From contig JAVWVS010000002.1 in the NCBI GenBank assembly GCA_036666555.1, forward strand, positions 62,001-126,000: a stretch of 64,000 bases of DNA, in the 5' to 3' direction. Of the stretch, positions 18,321 to 27,364 are shown piece after piece. The notes beneath the pieces were generated by a model. That model made no database searches, was not told where the DNA came from, and saw only the letters and a program-made list of their open reading frames with translations. Each line of letters starts with the position of its first letter. The first letter of the stretch is position 1. This DNA comes from UMGS1251 sp036666555. GTDB taxonomy: Bacteria; Bacillota; Clostridia; Lachnospirales; Lachnospiraceae. Position numbers and translations under genes: made by a program.

Positions 18321-19856
18321 TTACCTCCCCCAGTACTTTCTATCCATGGTTCGATACCCGATAGCTTCCCGCAGATGGGGCATCTCAATCTGCTTCGCCC
18401 CCTCTAAATCTGCAATGGTTCTGGCTACTTTTAGCAACTTATGGTAAGTTCTGGCAGTTAATCCATAGGTTGTAAAAGCTTGTTTCATCATCTGTTCCTG
18501 CTTCACTCCCAGATGACAATGTTGGTTCAATTCCTGCAACGTTAATTTCTCATTGGTGGAATGCCCGGTGTGTTGATATCGTTTCCGCTGAATCTCCCTT
18601 GCTTTACACACCCGCCTTCGAATCTGGTCCGAGGATTCCGAAGGATTGGTTTCCGTTAATTCTTCATATGCTACTTTAGATGCTTCCACACAGATATCGA
18701 TGCGGTCTAAAAACGGCTGGCTAATACGGTTTAAATAATTGTGAATCTGGCTCTCTGTACAGGTACACCGATTATAATCCGGATAATACCCACACAGACA
18801 GGGGTTCATAGCTGCAACAATCATACAGTCTGCCGGAAACACATAAGACTCCTGGCGTCTGCTCATACGCACTACGCCTTCTTCCATAGGTTGACGTAAT
18901 ACTTCTAGCACCCCCCTTTGAAATTCTGCCAGCTCATCCAGAAATAAGACGCCACCGCTTGCCAGACTCATTTCTCCCGGACGTGGAAGTACTCCTCCTC
19001 CCATTAGAGAACTTTTGGTCACCATATGATGTACTTCCCGAAAAGGCCTGTCTGTAATCAGAGGACAATCTTTATCGATCAGACCCATAATGCTGTACAC
19101 TTTGGTGATTTCCATCCCCTCCTCCAAAGAAAGGGGTGGAAATATGGTGGGGATTCTCTTTGCAATCATAGTTTTTCCGGAACCGGGAGGTCCAATGAGC
19201 AATAAATTATGTCCCCCGGCCACTGCAACTTCTGTAGCACGTTTCACCGTCTCTTGACCTTGAATATCCCTGTAATCTCCCAACGTAGTTTTTTCCGCTT
19301 CTTTCACGTTCCTCGTTTTTTTCCACACTTTTGGTTCTGAGCAAGACTTCCCATTGAGATAGTCACACACTTCCTTTAGTGTCTCCACTCCAATCACCTT
19401 GGCCTCTTTCACCAGTGCTCCTTCCGATGCATTTCCCCTCGGTACGATACAGATATCATATCCCATTTTGCAAGCTGCATCTACCATAGGTAGGACTCCG
19501 GATACCTTCTGCACCTGCCCATCTAAACTCAATTCCCCCACAATCAATACCTGTTGAAGCATTTCCCCCTTTACCAGTCCTTGGGATGCCAAAATGGCCA
19601 CCGCAATAGGCAGGTCAAAAGATGCTCCCCTTTTCCTTACGTTGGCTGGGGATAAATTCACTACTACCTTTTTCGTTTGCAGACACATATCTGCATTGCG
19701 AATGGCAGTCTTTACTCGCTCTCCTGCCTCCTTTACTTCCGATGATAAATAACCCACCATATGAAACATCGGAAGCCCGTTACTTGTATCTGCTTCCACG
19801 TGAACGAACTCCACATTCATACCCCTGGGTACTGCAGATAAAACTGAGCTAAACAA
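18321..19856 (-). CDS. comM: YifB/ComM family Mg-chelatase-like AAA+ ATPase
   Basis: Homologue of ComM, the hexameric helicase that promotes branch migration during natural transformation in proteobacteria; the role in Firmicutes is inferred. 511 residues: N-terminal Lon-like domain (about 20-170), AAA+ domain with Walker A GPPGSGKT, Walker B GVLFLDELAEF and the MNPCLCGYYPD zinc-like insertion, then a C-terminal Mg_chelatase_C domain. Starts with TTG at 19856 (MFSSVLSAV, as in the family) with AAAGGAG upstream. Heads the comM-dprA-topA operon. Confidence 0.92.
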   Translation of the reverse strand: MFSSVLSAVPRGMNVEFVHVEADTSNGLPMFHMVGYLSSEVKEAGERVKTAIRNADMCLQTKKVVVNLSPANVRKRGASFDLPIAVAILASQGLVKGEMLQQVLIVGELSLDGQVQKVSGVLPMVDAACKMGYDICIVPRGNASEGALVKEAKVIGVETLKEVCDYLNGKSCSEPKVWKKTRNVKEAEKTTLGDYRDIQGQETVKRATEVAVAGGHNLLLIGPPGSGKTMIAKRIPTIFPPLSLEEGMEITKVYSIMGLIDKDCPLITDRPFREVHHMVTKSSLMGGGVLPRPGEMSLASGGVLFLDELAEFQRGVLEVLRQPMEEGVVRMSRRQESYVFPADCMIVAAMNPCLCGYYPDYNRCTCTESQIHNYLNRISQPFLDRIDICVEASKVAYEELTETNPSESSDQIRRRVCKAREIQRKRYQHTGHSTNEKLTLQELNQHCHLGVKQEQMMKQAFTTYGLTARTYHKLLKVARTIADLEGAKQIEMPHLREAIGYRTMDRKYWGR

Positions 19857-19997
19857 TCACTTACACGCTCCTTTCTCTTCTGAAATTAATTAAATGAAAT
19901 ATTTGGCAGAAATGCCTGATTATAACCGGGAACAGAATGTCCCTACTATGTGAACAAGTTTAGAATAACACAGCATTTTAAAAATGTCTAGTGGAAA

Positions 19998-20028
19998 AGC
20001 ACAATTGAAGCCTTCTCTACATAGACTA
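19998..20028 (+). promoter_or_regulatory. Possible sigma-K/sigma-E-type sporulation promoter of sigK
   Basis: The -10-like CATAGACTA (20020-20028) fits the sigma-K consensus CATANNNTA exactly, and CACA (20000-20003) fits the short sigma-K -35 (mACm) with 16 bp between. Sigma-E boxes share the CATA -10, so sigma-E is also possible, though I see no good sigma-E -35. Confidence 0.45.
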
Positions 20029-20055
20029 TATCAAATACGCTAAGAGGTGCTTTCC

Positions 20056-20676
20056 TTGAAATCTTTTCCCCTACCCCTCACTGCCGCGGAAGAAAGATAT
20101 TATATGCAAAAATATACAGAGGGTGACCTTGAGGCGAAACATATCTTGATTGAACGGAATTTACGTCTCGTTGCACACGTCATAAAAAAATACCAGTATC
20201 TGAACGAGGACACGGAAGATTTGCTTTCCATTGGCACCATCGGTCTCATTAAAGCGGTCGTTACTTTTAACCCCGATAAAAACAACCGCCTGGCCGCTTA
20301 TGCTGCAAGATGTATTGAGAATGAAATCCTTATGATGCTTCGGTCTAAGAAAAAAGTTTCCAAAGAAGTCTCCTTATACGAACCCATCGGCACAGATCGG
20401 GAGGGCAACGAAATCCAGCTTTTTGACATTATCGAAACAAGTGAAGATGATGCCCAAACTAAAGTTGCTCTCAAAGATGATATCAAATTACTTTATGCAA
20501 CGGTAGAATCCCAGCTGTCCAAACGGGAGCGGTTGGTCTTAAAGATGAGATACGGTCTGTATAATGAAGAAGAATATACCCAGCGAGAGATTGCCGAAGC
20601 CCTTGGAATCTCTCGCTCTTATGTCTCTCGCATCGAGAAAAGTGCCATTGAAAAACTGAAGAATTTTTTTCCATAA
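20056..20676 (+). CDS. sigK: RNA polymerase sporulation sigma factor, sigma-K type
   Basis: Late mother-cell sigma factor of endospore formation. About 206 residues. Region 2 (LIERNLRLVAHVIKKY, DLLSIGTIGLIKAV, AAYAARCIENEILMMLR) and region 4 (TQREIAEALGISRSYVSRIEKSAIEKLK) match sigma-K closely. The hydrophobic pro-sequence of Bacillus pro-sigma-K is absent: the protein begins a few residues before the conserved PLPLTAAEE. I prefer the TTG at 20056 because AGAGGTG lies six bases upstream; the GTG at 20047 lacks a site. The gene is continuous, with no skin-like insertion. Confidence 0.88.
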   Translation: MKSFPLPLTAAEERYYMQKYTEGDLEAKHILIERNLRLVAHVIKKYQYLNEDTEDLLSIGTIGLIKAVVTFNPDKNNRLAAYAARCIENEILMMLRSKKKVSKEVSLYEPIGTDREGNEIQLFDIIETSEDDAQTKVALKDDIKLLYATVESQLSKRERLVLKMRYGLYNEEEYTQREIAEALGISRSYVSRIEKSAIEKLKNFFP

Positions 20677-20726
20677 AAAGAAGAGAGAAAGGTGTCATTG
20701 TACAACATCCTTCTCTCTTTTTTTAT
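20676..20726. terminator. Bidirectional terminator between sigK and the U32 gene
   Basis: AGAGAGAA-GG-TGT pairs with ACA-TCC-TTCTCTCT, flanked by A5 on one side and T7 on the other, between the convergent sigK and U32 peptidase genes. Confidence 0.85.
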
Positions 20727-21952
20727 TATTCACATTTTCGTCTCAAAATATCATAGGCATCCAATGGCACTCCCAAATCAATATATAGAACTTGTTTGGA
20801 ATGGGGTGCACTTTCCTGTTGGTTGCCATCCTGATCTAAAATTTGCTTTACCATCACTTCTTCGTTTCTTCCGTCCGGTTTCATCACTTCGATCCATTCG
20901 CCAACGGAAAATTTATTTCGTTGTTCGATTCGATATCGTCCGTCTTTTTCTTCCCCTACGATTCCCAGATAAGTGTACTCTTTCACATAAGTACTTTCAT
21001 TGTATATCTGTGTAGTTTCATCCGGTTTTCCAAAAAAGAATCCGGTAGTAAATTGGCGATAAGTACAATTGGATATCTGTTCCCGATACCAGGGCAGATG
21101 CTGTTGGTAAAGTTCCGGGTCGGTCTGATAATCATCAATGGCTTTTCGATAAGTTCTGGCTACGGTAGCTACATAAAGTGCCGTCTTCATCCGTCCTTCG
21201 ATTTTAAAACTGTCTATTCCTGCATCCAATAATTCCGGTATATGTTCAATCATACACAGATCTTTGGAATTAAAAAGAAAAGTTCCCCGTTCATTTTCAT
21301 AAATGGGCATGTATTCTCCGGGTCTTGTTTCTTCCACCACCGCATATTTCCAACGGCAAGGATGGGTACAGGAGCCTTGATTGGCATCTCGTCCTGTAAA
21401 ATAATTACTCAAAAGACATCTTCCGGAATAGGAGATGCACATCGCACCGTGAATAAAGGTTTCGATTTCCAGTTCTTTTGGAATGTGGTTGCGCAGTTCT
21501 TTGATTTCTTCCAGAGATAACTCCCTTGCAGATACGACTCTGGTCGCTCCCATCTTATGCCAGAACCGATAAGTGGCATAATTGGTATTATTTGCCTGGG
21601 TGCTAATGTGCCGTTCTATATCCGGGCAGATTTCCCCCGCCAGTTCAAATACTCCGGGGTCAGCAATAATCAGCCCATCGGGCTTGATTTCCCTTAGTTC
21701 CTCAAAGTACTTCCTTACTCCGTCTAAATCCTCATTATGAGCCAGAATATTGGCTGTCACGTAGACTTTCACGTCATGGGCATGAGCGAACTCGATTCCC
21801 TCTTTCATATCCTCCATGGAAAAGTTCTTAGCTTTTGCTCGAAGTCCAAACGCTTCTCCTCCGATATACACCGCATCTGCCCCAAATATCACTGCTGTCT
21901 TCAGTACTTCCAAGCTACTCGCCGGAATTAATAATTCTGGATGTCTAGCCAT
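20726..21952 (-). CDS. U32 family peptidase-like protein, probable tRNA uridine-34 hydroxylation factor (TrhP)
   Basis: 408 residues with the U32 signature around ETFIHGAMCISYSGRCLLSNYFTGRDANQGSC (split, about residues 165-197) and the cysteine set that in relatives binds an Fe-S cluster. In Bacillus, U32 proteins TrhP1/TrhP2 make 5-hydroxyuridine at tRNA position 34, and TrmR methylates it; here the gene starts right next to trmR (stop and start abut), which favours this role over true peptidase activity. Bacillus has two adjacent U32 genes; here there is one. Start at 21952 has AAAGGA upstream. Confidence 0.85.
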   Translation of the reverse strand: MARHPELLIPASSLEVLKTAVIFGADAVYIGGEAFGLRAKAKNFSMEDMKEGIEFAHAHDVKVYVTANILAHNEDLDGVRKYFEELREIKPDGLIIADPGVFELAGEICPDIERHISTQANNTNYATYRFWHKMGATRVVSARELSLEEIKELRNHIPKELEIETFIHGAMCISYSGRCLLSNYFTGRDANQGSCTHPCRWKYAVVEETRPGEYMPIYENERGTFLFNSKDLCMIEHIPELLDAGIDSFKIEGRMKTALYVATVARTYRKAIDDYQTDPELYQQHLPWYREQISNCTYRQFTTGFFFGKPDETTQIYNESTYVKEYTYLGIVGEEKDGRYRIEQRNKFSVGEWIEVMKPDGRNEEVMVKQILDQDGNQQESAPHSKQVLYIDLGVPLDAYDILRRKCE

Positions 21953-22606
21953 TTAACTGTCCTTTCTTATTTTCACACTCACCGCTACCCCATCTCCCAG
22001 TGGAAGAATGGAGGTCAATAATTCCGGATGATGTTTCAGTTCATACAAATATTCCCGCATCCGACTGTGAATCGTGCGATTTCGTCTCTCTACCGCAAAT
22101 CGGGATTCGATAATATCCCCCTCCTGAAGCACATTATCAGATACCAACACACCGCCCTCATTTAAGAGCCGCAAAGCCTCCGGAAGATAGACCGGATATT
22201 GTCCTTTTGCTGCGTCCATAAAAATGAAATCATAAGGTGTCGTTAATGTTTTCATCACTTCCAGTGCATCGCCTTCCAGCAATGTAATCTGCTCTTCTTT
22301 CTTGGCTCGCACAAAATTTTGCCTTGCAATGGGAATCCGTTTTTCATATTTTTCAATAGTTGTAATTTTACAATCCTTGGGAACATATTCACTCATCAAT
22401 AATGCAGAGAAACCTACGGCAGTTCCGACTTCCAGAATTCCCATAGGTTTGTGTATAGCCAGAAGCACTTTCAAAAAGCTCTGCATCTCTTTGCGGATAA
22501 TGGGCACAAAACTAGCAAGTGCCTCCTGTTCGATGGCTTCCAGCAATTCATTATTTTCTGTTTCCAGGGAATTGATAAAAGCAACCATGCGTGGTTCTAC
22601 AATCAT
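21953..22606 (-). CDS. trmR: SAM-dependent O-methyltransferase, probable tRNA 5-hydroxyuridine methyltransferase
   Basis: 217 residues of the COMT-like class I methyltransferase family, with the SAM motif ILEVGTAVGFSALLMSEY, acidic loop TTIEKYEKR and metal/catalytic region FIFMDAAKGQYP and DNVLQEG. Its neighbour is the U32 protein, as in the Bacillus yrrM (trmR)-U32 arrangement, where the pair builds 5-methoxyuridine at tRNA wobble position 34. AAAGGAG before the ATG. Activity on small catechols cannot be excluded from sequence alone. Confidence 0.86.
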   Translation of the reverse strand: MIVEPRMVAFINSLETENNELLEAIEQEALASFVPIIRKEMQSFLKVLLAIHKPMGILEVGTAVGFSALLMSEYVPKDCKITTIEKYEKRIPIARQNFVRAKKEEQITLLEGDALEVMKTLTTPYDFIFMDAAKGQYPVYLPEALRLLNEGGVLVSDNVLQEGDIIESRFAVERRNRTIHSRMREYLYELKHHPELLTSILPLGDGVAVSVKIRKDS

Positions 22607-22637
22607 GATAACTCCTTTATCTTTTCATCCTTTTTTG

Positions 22638-24308
22638 TTACATATGAATATCCATAATAATCGGAAGAATCATTGGTTTTCTCTTGGTTCTCTTCCAAAT
22701 AAAATCATTCATGGTATCGCGAATGACCGTTTTGATTCTGCTCCAATCTGCATTCTTATTATGAAGACAATCATTCAGCGCCGCACAAAGTACCTGCCTT
22801 GCCTCTTCCATCAAACTTTCTGACTCTCTGACATAAACGAATCCACGAGATACAATATCCGGACCTGACAGCAACTGATTGTTGCCTTTTTCCAGCGTAA
22901 GCACTACGATCAAAATACCATCTTCTGCTAAATGCTGACGATCACGCAGTACAATGTTCCCTACATCACCTACTCCCAGACCATCTACTAAGATAGGACC
23001 TGTCTGTACCGTATCCACTACTTTGGCCTGTTCATCAGAAAGTTCTAATACCTCTCCTGAGTGTAGAATAAAAATATCTTCTTTGGGAATTCCAAGGGAT
23101 TCCGCAATGGCTGCATTGGCTTTCAAATGACGGTATTCTCCATGAACCGGAATAGCATATTTGGGTTTCACCAAAGAGTAGATCAGTTTCAGTTCCTCCT
23201 GGCAGGCATGACCGGATACATGTGCATCCTGGAAAATAACCGTAGCACCCTTTTGTGACAATTCATTAATCACGCGGGACACTGCTTTTTCGTTGCCCGG
23301 AATGGGATTGGAACTAAAGATTACCGTATCTCCCGGCTTGATGCTGATTTTTTTATGAATATCTGCCGCCATACGGGATAAGGCTGCCATAGACTCTCCT
23401 TGACTTCCTGTGGTGATTAAAACAGTCTTTTCATCCGGATAGTTTTTCAATTGGTCAATTTCAATCAATGTCTTATCCGGTATATTCAAACATTCTAATT
23501 CCGAAGCAGTGGCAATAATATTCACCATACTTCTTCCTTCTACAACTACTTTTCGTTCAAACTTATATGCGGAATTGATAATCTGCTGCACACGGTCTAC
23601 ATTGGATGCAAAAGTGGCAATAATAATTCGGCTGTTCTTATGCTCCGAAAAAATGTTATCAAAGGTTTTTCCAACGGTGCGCTCCGACATGGTAAATCCC
23701 GGACGTTCTGCATTGGTACTATCTGACATCAGTGCAAGCACGCCCTTTTTACCAATTTCGGCAAACCGCTGCAAATCAATGGCATCTCCAAACACCGGTG
23801 TATAGTCTACTTTAAAATCTCCGGTATGCACTACGATTCCTGCCGGCGAGTATATTGCAAGTGCCGCTGCATCTTGAATGCTATGATTGGTTTTTACAAA
23901 TTCAATACGGAATTTCCCAAGATTAATAGACTGTCCGTGACGAACAACTTTTCTTCTGGTACTGCGAAGCAAATTATGCTCTTTTAATTTATTTTCAATA
24001 ATTCCCATGGTCAATTTCGTTGCATAAATCGGCAGATTCAAATCCCTTAAAATATAAGGCAGGGCACCGATATGATCCTCATGTCCATGGGTAATCACAA
24101 ATCCTTTTACTTTGTCAATGTTGTCTTTTAAATATGTGACATCCGGAATGACCAAATCAATTCCAAGCATGTCGTCTTCTGGGAATGCCAAACCGCAATC
24201 CACCACTATAATACTGTCTTCAAATTCAAAGGCAGTAATATTCATTCCGATGAGTTCTAATCCTCCCAACGGAATGATTTTCAATTTTGAGTTGTTCTCT
24301 TTTTTCAA
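22638..24308 (-). CDS. Ribonuclease J
   Basis: Metallo-beta-lactamase-fold endo/5'-exoribonuclease central to mRNA decay and rRNA processing in Firmicutes. 556 residues: the zinc motif THGHEDHIGA (residues 73-82), beta-CASP domain (about 215-375), later HVSGHA and PVHGEYRHL motifs, and the C-terminal domain. Start is a TTG at 24308 with GGAGGTG seven bases upstream. Only one rnj gene is visible, so J1 versus J2 cannot be decided. Confidence 0.95.
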   Translation of the reverse strand: MKKENNSKLKIIPLGGLELIGMNITAFEFEDSIIVVDCGLAFPEDDMLGIDLVIPDVTYLKDNIDKVKGFVITHGHEDHIGALPYILRDLNLPIYATKLTMGIIENKLKEHNLLRSTRRKVVRHGQSINLGKFRIEFVKTNHSIQDAAALAIYSPAGIVVHTGDFKVDYTPVFGDAIDLQRFAEIGKKGVLALMSDSTNAERPGFTMSERTVGKTFDNIFSEHKNSRIIIATFASNVDRVQQIINSAYKFERKVVVEGRSMVNIIATASELECLNIPDKTLIEIDQLKNYPDEKTVLITTGSQGESMAALSRMAADIHKKISIKPGDTVIFSSNPIPGNEKAVSRVINELSQKGATVIFQDAHVSGHACQEELKLIYSLVKPKYAIPVHGEYRHLKANAAIAESLGIPKEDIFILHSGEVLELSDEQAKVVDTVQTGPILVDGLGVGDVGNIVLRDRQHLAEDGILIVVLTLEKGNNQLLSGPDIVSRGFVYVRESESLMEEARQVLCAALNDCLHNKNADWSRIKTVIRDTMNDFIWKRTKRKPMILPIIMDIHM

Positions 24309-24356
24309 ACCTGCACCTCCATATGCGTTTATGTATCTTCTTTGCTATTTATTGTT

Positions 24357-24836
24357 TTACTGCGCTTCTTTTTCATTCTGGAGTCTGCATTCTTTACACT
24401 GTCCGTAGAACTTTAATTCATGGTCCAATACGTGAAATCCGTTGGTCTCCTCAATATGTTTTTCTAATTCCTCCAACAAATCATCTTCAAATGGCGTTAC
24501 TTTTCCACATGTCTTACAAATCAAGTGATGATGATGGTGCTTTACTTCCCCATCAAACAAGTGTCCAATTTCATAACGTACACACCCGTCATCCAAATTG
24601 ATTTTATCCACCAATTGCATTTCTAGTAACAGTTGAACAGTACGGTAAACCGTGGCTAATCCAATATCCGGATAGTCTTCTCTTACCAGTTCATAAATAT
24701 CCTCGGCTGCCATATGTCTATCTGCATTTTCTTCCAGCACCTGAAGTACAAGCAACCTTTGATTCGTTACTTTCAGCCCTTTTTCTTTTAACATTTCTTT
24801 AAATTTTTCCTGACTGACTTCTTTGCTTTTTAACAT
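24357..24836 (-). CDS. Fur family metal- or peroxide-responsive regulator
   Basis: 159 residues: winged helix domain (about 8-85, with LKVTNQRLLVLQVLEENADRHMAAEDIY and IGLATVYRTVQLL), then a dimerisation/metal domain with HHHHHLIC, and two CxxC zinc pairs (CKTC, CKEC). The family comprises Fur (iron), Zur (zinc) and PerR (peroxide); the residues I can see do not settle which. It lies 48 bp downstream of the DUF1292 gene with its own AAGGAG site. Confidence 0.93.
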   Translation of the reverse strand: MLKSKEVSQEKFKEMLKEKGLKVTNQRLLVLQVLEENADRHMAAEDIYELVREDYPDIGLATVYRTVQLLLEMQLVDKINLDDGCVRYEIGHLFDGEVKHHHHHLICKTCGKVTPFEDDLLEELEKHIEETNGFHVLDHELKFYGQCKECRLQNEKEAQ

Positions 24837-24884
24837 AATGGCTCCTTATATACCGAATGAATGCTTTCTTCGAATATCAATTAG

Positions 24885-25151
24885 CTACAGTTCAATATCG
24901 ATATCCTCCAGCAGTTCCTCAAATACCTCCAGTACTGCCTGCAGTTCCACGTCGTCTTCCACGACTTCATACACACTGTCCGAATCTTCCTGAACACTGG
25001 TGTCTTTTAAAATCATACATTCGGCATCTTCCTCATCTTCTTCGGAATCCGTCACTAAAATATAGTTCACTCCACTTACTTTTGTCTGCTCCAGAACATA
25101 GAATGCTACTTCTTCCTGTGTTCCCTCCAGCATAAACTCAATTTTCTCCAT
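24885..25151 (-). CDS. DUF1292 family protein
   Basis: 88 residues, very acidic, with the DUF1292 pattern: a FYVLEQTKVSGVNYILVTD strand region, then an acidic stretch and a C-terminal helix. No biochemical function is established. It forms the third gene of the conserved ireB-ruvX-DUF1292 trio of Firmicutes. The start at 25151 (CAGGAG nine bases upstream) overlaps the ruvX end by 14 bases; an earlier start would run deep into ruvX. Confidence 0.88.
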   Translation of the reverse strand: MEKIEFMLEGTQEEVAFYVLEQTKVSGVNYILVTDSEEDEEDAECMILKDTSVQEDSDSVYEVVEDDVELQAVLEVFEELLEDIDIEL

Positions 25152-25602
25152 TTTCTTTTTCTCCTGCTGCACTTTGCTTTTGCATGTATACCGAATCCAG
25201 ATATCCTTGCAATATAAAGATAGCCGCGATCTTATCCACATACTTCTTGCGATCTTCGCGCCTTACATTGCTTTCTATTAATGTGCGTTCTGCTTCTACC
25301 GTAGTCAATCGCTCGTCCCACATGATGACTTCCAGTCCAGTACGCCGTTCCAACATCTCCTTAAATTCCAATGATTGTTCCGCTCGACTTCCAATGTCAT
25401 TATTCATATGCTTCGGAAAGCCAAGTACAAGCTTGTCTACTTCGTAGGCCTGAATCAATTCCTCGATACGCGCCAACGTCTGACGAAGCTTATTCTCCGC
25501 TTTACGATGAATGGTCTCTACACCCTGTGCAGTAAACCCCAAAGGGTCACTGACTGCAACTCCTACCGTCTTAGAGCCATAATCTAATCCCATGCTTCTC
25601 AT
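25138..25602 (-). CDS. ruvX: RuvX/YqgF pre-16S rRNA nuclease
   Basis: 154 residues with the RNase H-like fold of the YqgF family: GLDYGSKTVGVAVSDPLG at the N-terminus (first catalytic aspartate), KLVLGFP, and WDERLTTVEAERTL with the remaining acidic residues, ending in a conserved DKIAAIFILQGYLD. Family members process the 5' end of 16S rRNA and have been proposed as Holliday junction resolvases. Between ireB and DUF1292 in the conserved trio. Confidence 0.94.
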   Translation of the reverse strand: MRSMGLDYGSKTVGVAVSDPLGFTAQGVETIHRKAENKLRQTLARIEELIQAYEVDKLVLGFPKHMNNDIGSRAEQSLEFKEMLERRTGLEVIMWDERLTTVEAERTLIESNVRREDRKKYVDKIAAIFILQGYLDSVYMQKQSAAGEKENGEN

Positions 25603-25608
25603 ATTCTG

Positions 25609-25872
25609 TTATTCCCATCCATGATGGTCGATGTATGCCTTTAGCATCTCCTCTACCAGCTCGTCCCTTTCCATTTTCATTATCAGACTTCTGGCTCCAT
25701 TATGACTGGTAATATAGGTGGGATCACCAGACATAATATATCCTACAATCTGGTTCACCGGATTGTACCCTTTTTCACGTAGCGCCTGGTATACAATTTC
25801 AAGAATATCATTCGCTTGAATCTGTGGCCCACTCTCTACCTGAAAAAACTGTGTATTACTTAAATCGTTCAT
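25609..25872 (-). CDS. ireB: IreB family regulatory phosphoprotein (UPF0297)
   Basis: 87 residues, whole length matching the UPF0297/IreB family (GYNPVNQIVGYIMSGDPTYITSHNGARS core). In Enterococcus faecalis IreB is phosphorylated by the Ser/Thr kinase IreK and dampens cephalosporin resistance; a like role here is inferred. The N-terminal threonine-containing segment MNDLSNTQFF, where phosphorylation occurs in relatives, is kept. First gene of the trio with ruvX. Confidence 0.93.
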   Translation of the reverse strand: MNDLSNTQFFQVESGPQIQANDILEIVYQALREKGYNPVNQIVGYIMSGDPTYITSHNGARSLIMKMERDELVEEMLKAYIDHHGWE

Positions 25873-25903
25873 TTCCTCACGTCCTTAATTTTACTTCTCT
25901 TCT

Positions 25904-25932
25904 ATTTTAATCTAATTGGCGGGAAAATTCAA
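25904..25932 (-). promoter_or_regulatory. Probable promoter of ireB-ruvX-DUF1292
   Basis: Minus-strand TTGAAT (25927-25932), 17-bp spacer and TAAAAT (25904-25909), starting at the mtaB stop codon and ending about 30 bp before ireB. Confidence 0.45.
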
Positions 25933-27224
25933 TGTATAATTTGTGAATGATTATCAATTTTAACAAAAATGCTTTGATTTTGCAGATTTTCCTCCGTAGG
26001 AAGCATCACTTTCATGTATTCTTTTGTATGACCCACCATATAATTTTGGCCTTCCCGGTTCACCTGTTCTTCCATCAGTACTTCTACAGTATTCCCCATC
26101 CACGCCTCTTCATACAGCCATCTTTTCTCCTGATCCAATTGCAAAAGCAGACTACTCCTTGCTGTTTTCACAGAATCATTGACCTGATTGGGCATCGTTG
26201 CCGCTTTTGTCCCTTTTCTTTGAGAATACTTAAAAATATGTGTTTCATAAAAATTCATTTCCTCTACAAACGCTTTGGATTGTTCAAATTCTTCTTTCGT
26301 TTCTCCCGGAAATCCTACAATCACATCCGTTGTCAATGCCGGTTGATGAAAATAGGTTCGCAAAAGCTGGCATTTTTCCCGATATTCTACGGTAGTATAT
26401 CTGCGGTTCATCCGCTTTAAAGTTTCATCACAACCGCTTTGCAGCGAAAGATGAAAGTGAGGACACATTTTGGGAAGCTTGGAGATAGCTGCCGCAAAGA
26501 CTTCGGTAATAATTCCTGGTTCCAGAGAACCCAGACGAATCCTTTGAATGCCTTCTACTTCATGCACCGCCATGATCAGAGACAGCAAATCTTCTTTCTG
26601 TTCCAAATCCACTCCGTAAGAGCTCAGGTGAATTCCGGTCAATACAATCTCCCTGTACCCATTTTGCGCAAGTCTGTGTACTTCTTCTACTACTTCTTCC
26701 TTCTTCCTGCTTCTCACCCGCCCTCTGGCAAAAGGAATAATACAATAGGTACAAAATTGATTGCACCCATCCTGCACCTTCATATAAGCTCTGGTGTGGC
26801 CCCCGGTCTTTGTCAGATGCAATGGCTCGTATTCGCTGGTATGATTGATATCAATAAGTTCTTTCACCACCTGATTCGGTGTGGCTTCATAAGCCTCCAA
26901 AATTTCAATCAAATTCTGTTTCTTATTATTGCCAATGACAATATCAATACTTTCATCGGTGATATGATTTTGCTCCGCCGCCTGCACGTAACACCCCGTA
27001 GCAACTACAATGGCATTCGGATTCATTTTCTTTGCTTTATGAAGCATTTGTCTGGATTTACGATCGGCAATATTGGTCACCGTACAAGTATTGATGATAT
27101 AAATATCTGCCCCCGGCATAAAAGGCACAATTTCATATCCTTGTTGTTCTAAAAGTTCCTGCATTGCTTCTGTTTCATAAGCATTGACTTTGCAGCCCAA
27201 ATTGTGTAATGCAACCTTTTTCAT
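25929..27224 (-). CDS. mtaB: tRNA t6A37 methylthiotransferase MtaB
   Basis: Radical SAM enzyme that adds a methylthio group to t6A at position 37 of ANN-decoding tRNAs. 431 residues: N-terminal UPF0004 domain with three cysteines (NLGCKVNAYE, NTCTVTN, ATGCYVQ), radical SAM core with the CxxxCxxC motif in QDGCNQFCTYCIIPFARG, and a C-terminal TRAM-like region. The short spacing between the first cysteines marks MtaB rather than MiaB or RimO. AAGGAAG before the ATG. Confidence 0.95.
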   Translation of the reverse strand: MKKVALHNLGCKVNAYETEAMQELLEQQGYEIVPFMPGADIYIINTCTVTNIADRKSRQMLHKAKKMNPNAIVVATGCYVQAAEQNHITDESIDIVIGNNKKQNLIEILEAYEATPNQVVKELIDINHTSEYEPLHLTKTGGHTRAYMKVQDGCNQFCTYCIIPFARGRVRSRKKEEVVEEVHRLAQNGYREIVLTGIHLSSYGVDLEQKEDLLSLIMAVHEVEGIQRIRLGSLEPGIITEVFAAAISKLPKMCPHFHLSLQSGCDETLKRMNRRYTTVEYREKCQLLRTYFHQPALTTDVIVGFPGETKEEFEQSKAFVEEMNFYETHIFKYSQRKGTKAATMPNQVNDSVKTARSSLLLQLDQEKRWLYEEAWMGNTVEVLMEEQVNREGQNYMVGHTKEYMKVMLPTEENLQNQSIFVKIDNHSQIIH

Positions 27225-27294
27225 TTTTTTCTTCCTTTTGTATACATATGTGCGATTTAACGAAAATTTACGCTTTTCTTTGGCATTTTATTTC

Positions 27295-27323
27295 TTGACA
27301 TTTCTTCCCTGTCATTCTAAGAT
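27295..27323 (+). promoter_or_regulatory. Promoter of the HPr-like gene
   Basis: TTGACA (27295-27300), 17-bp spacer, TAAGAT (27318-27323). With AAGGAGG before the ATG and a strong terminator after the gene, this makes the HPr-like gene a complete single-gene unit. Confidence 0.6.
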
Positions 27324-27364
27324 AGTCATAGTACATTAAATAACAAACAAGGAGGATTCTTCCA

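Noticed and set aside
20047..20676. Skin-like element interrupting sigK
   Set aside because: The coding frame is continuous across regions 2 to 4.
24857..25135. Proline-rich plus-strand reading frame
   Set aside because: Antisense of the acidic DUF1292 gene; no ribosome site or family resemblance.
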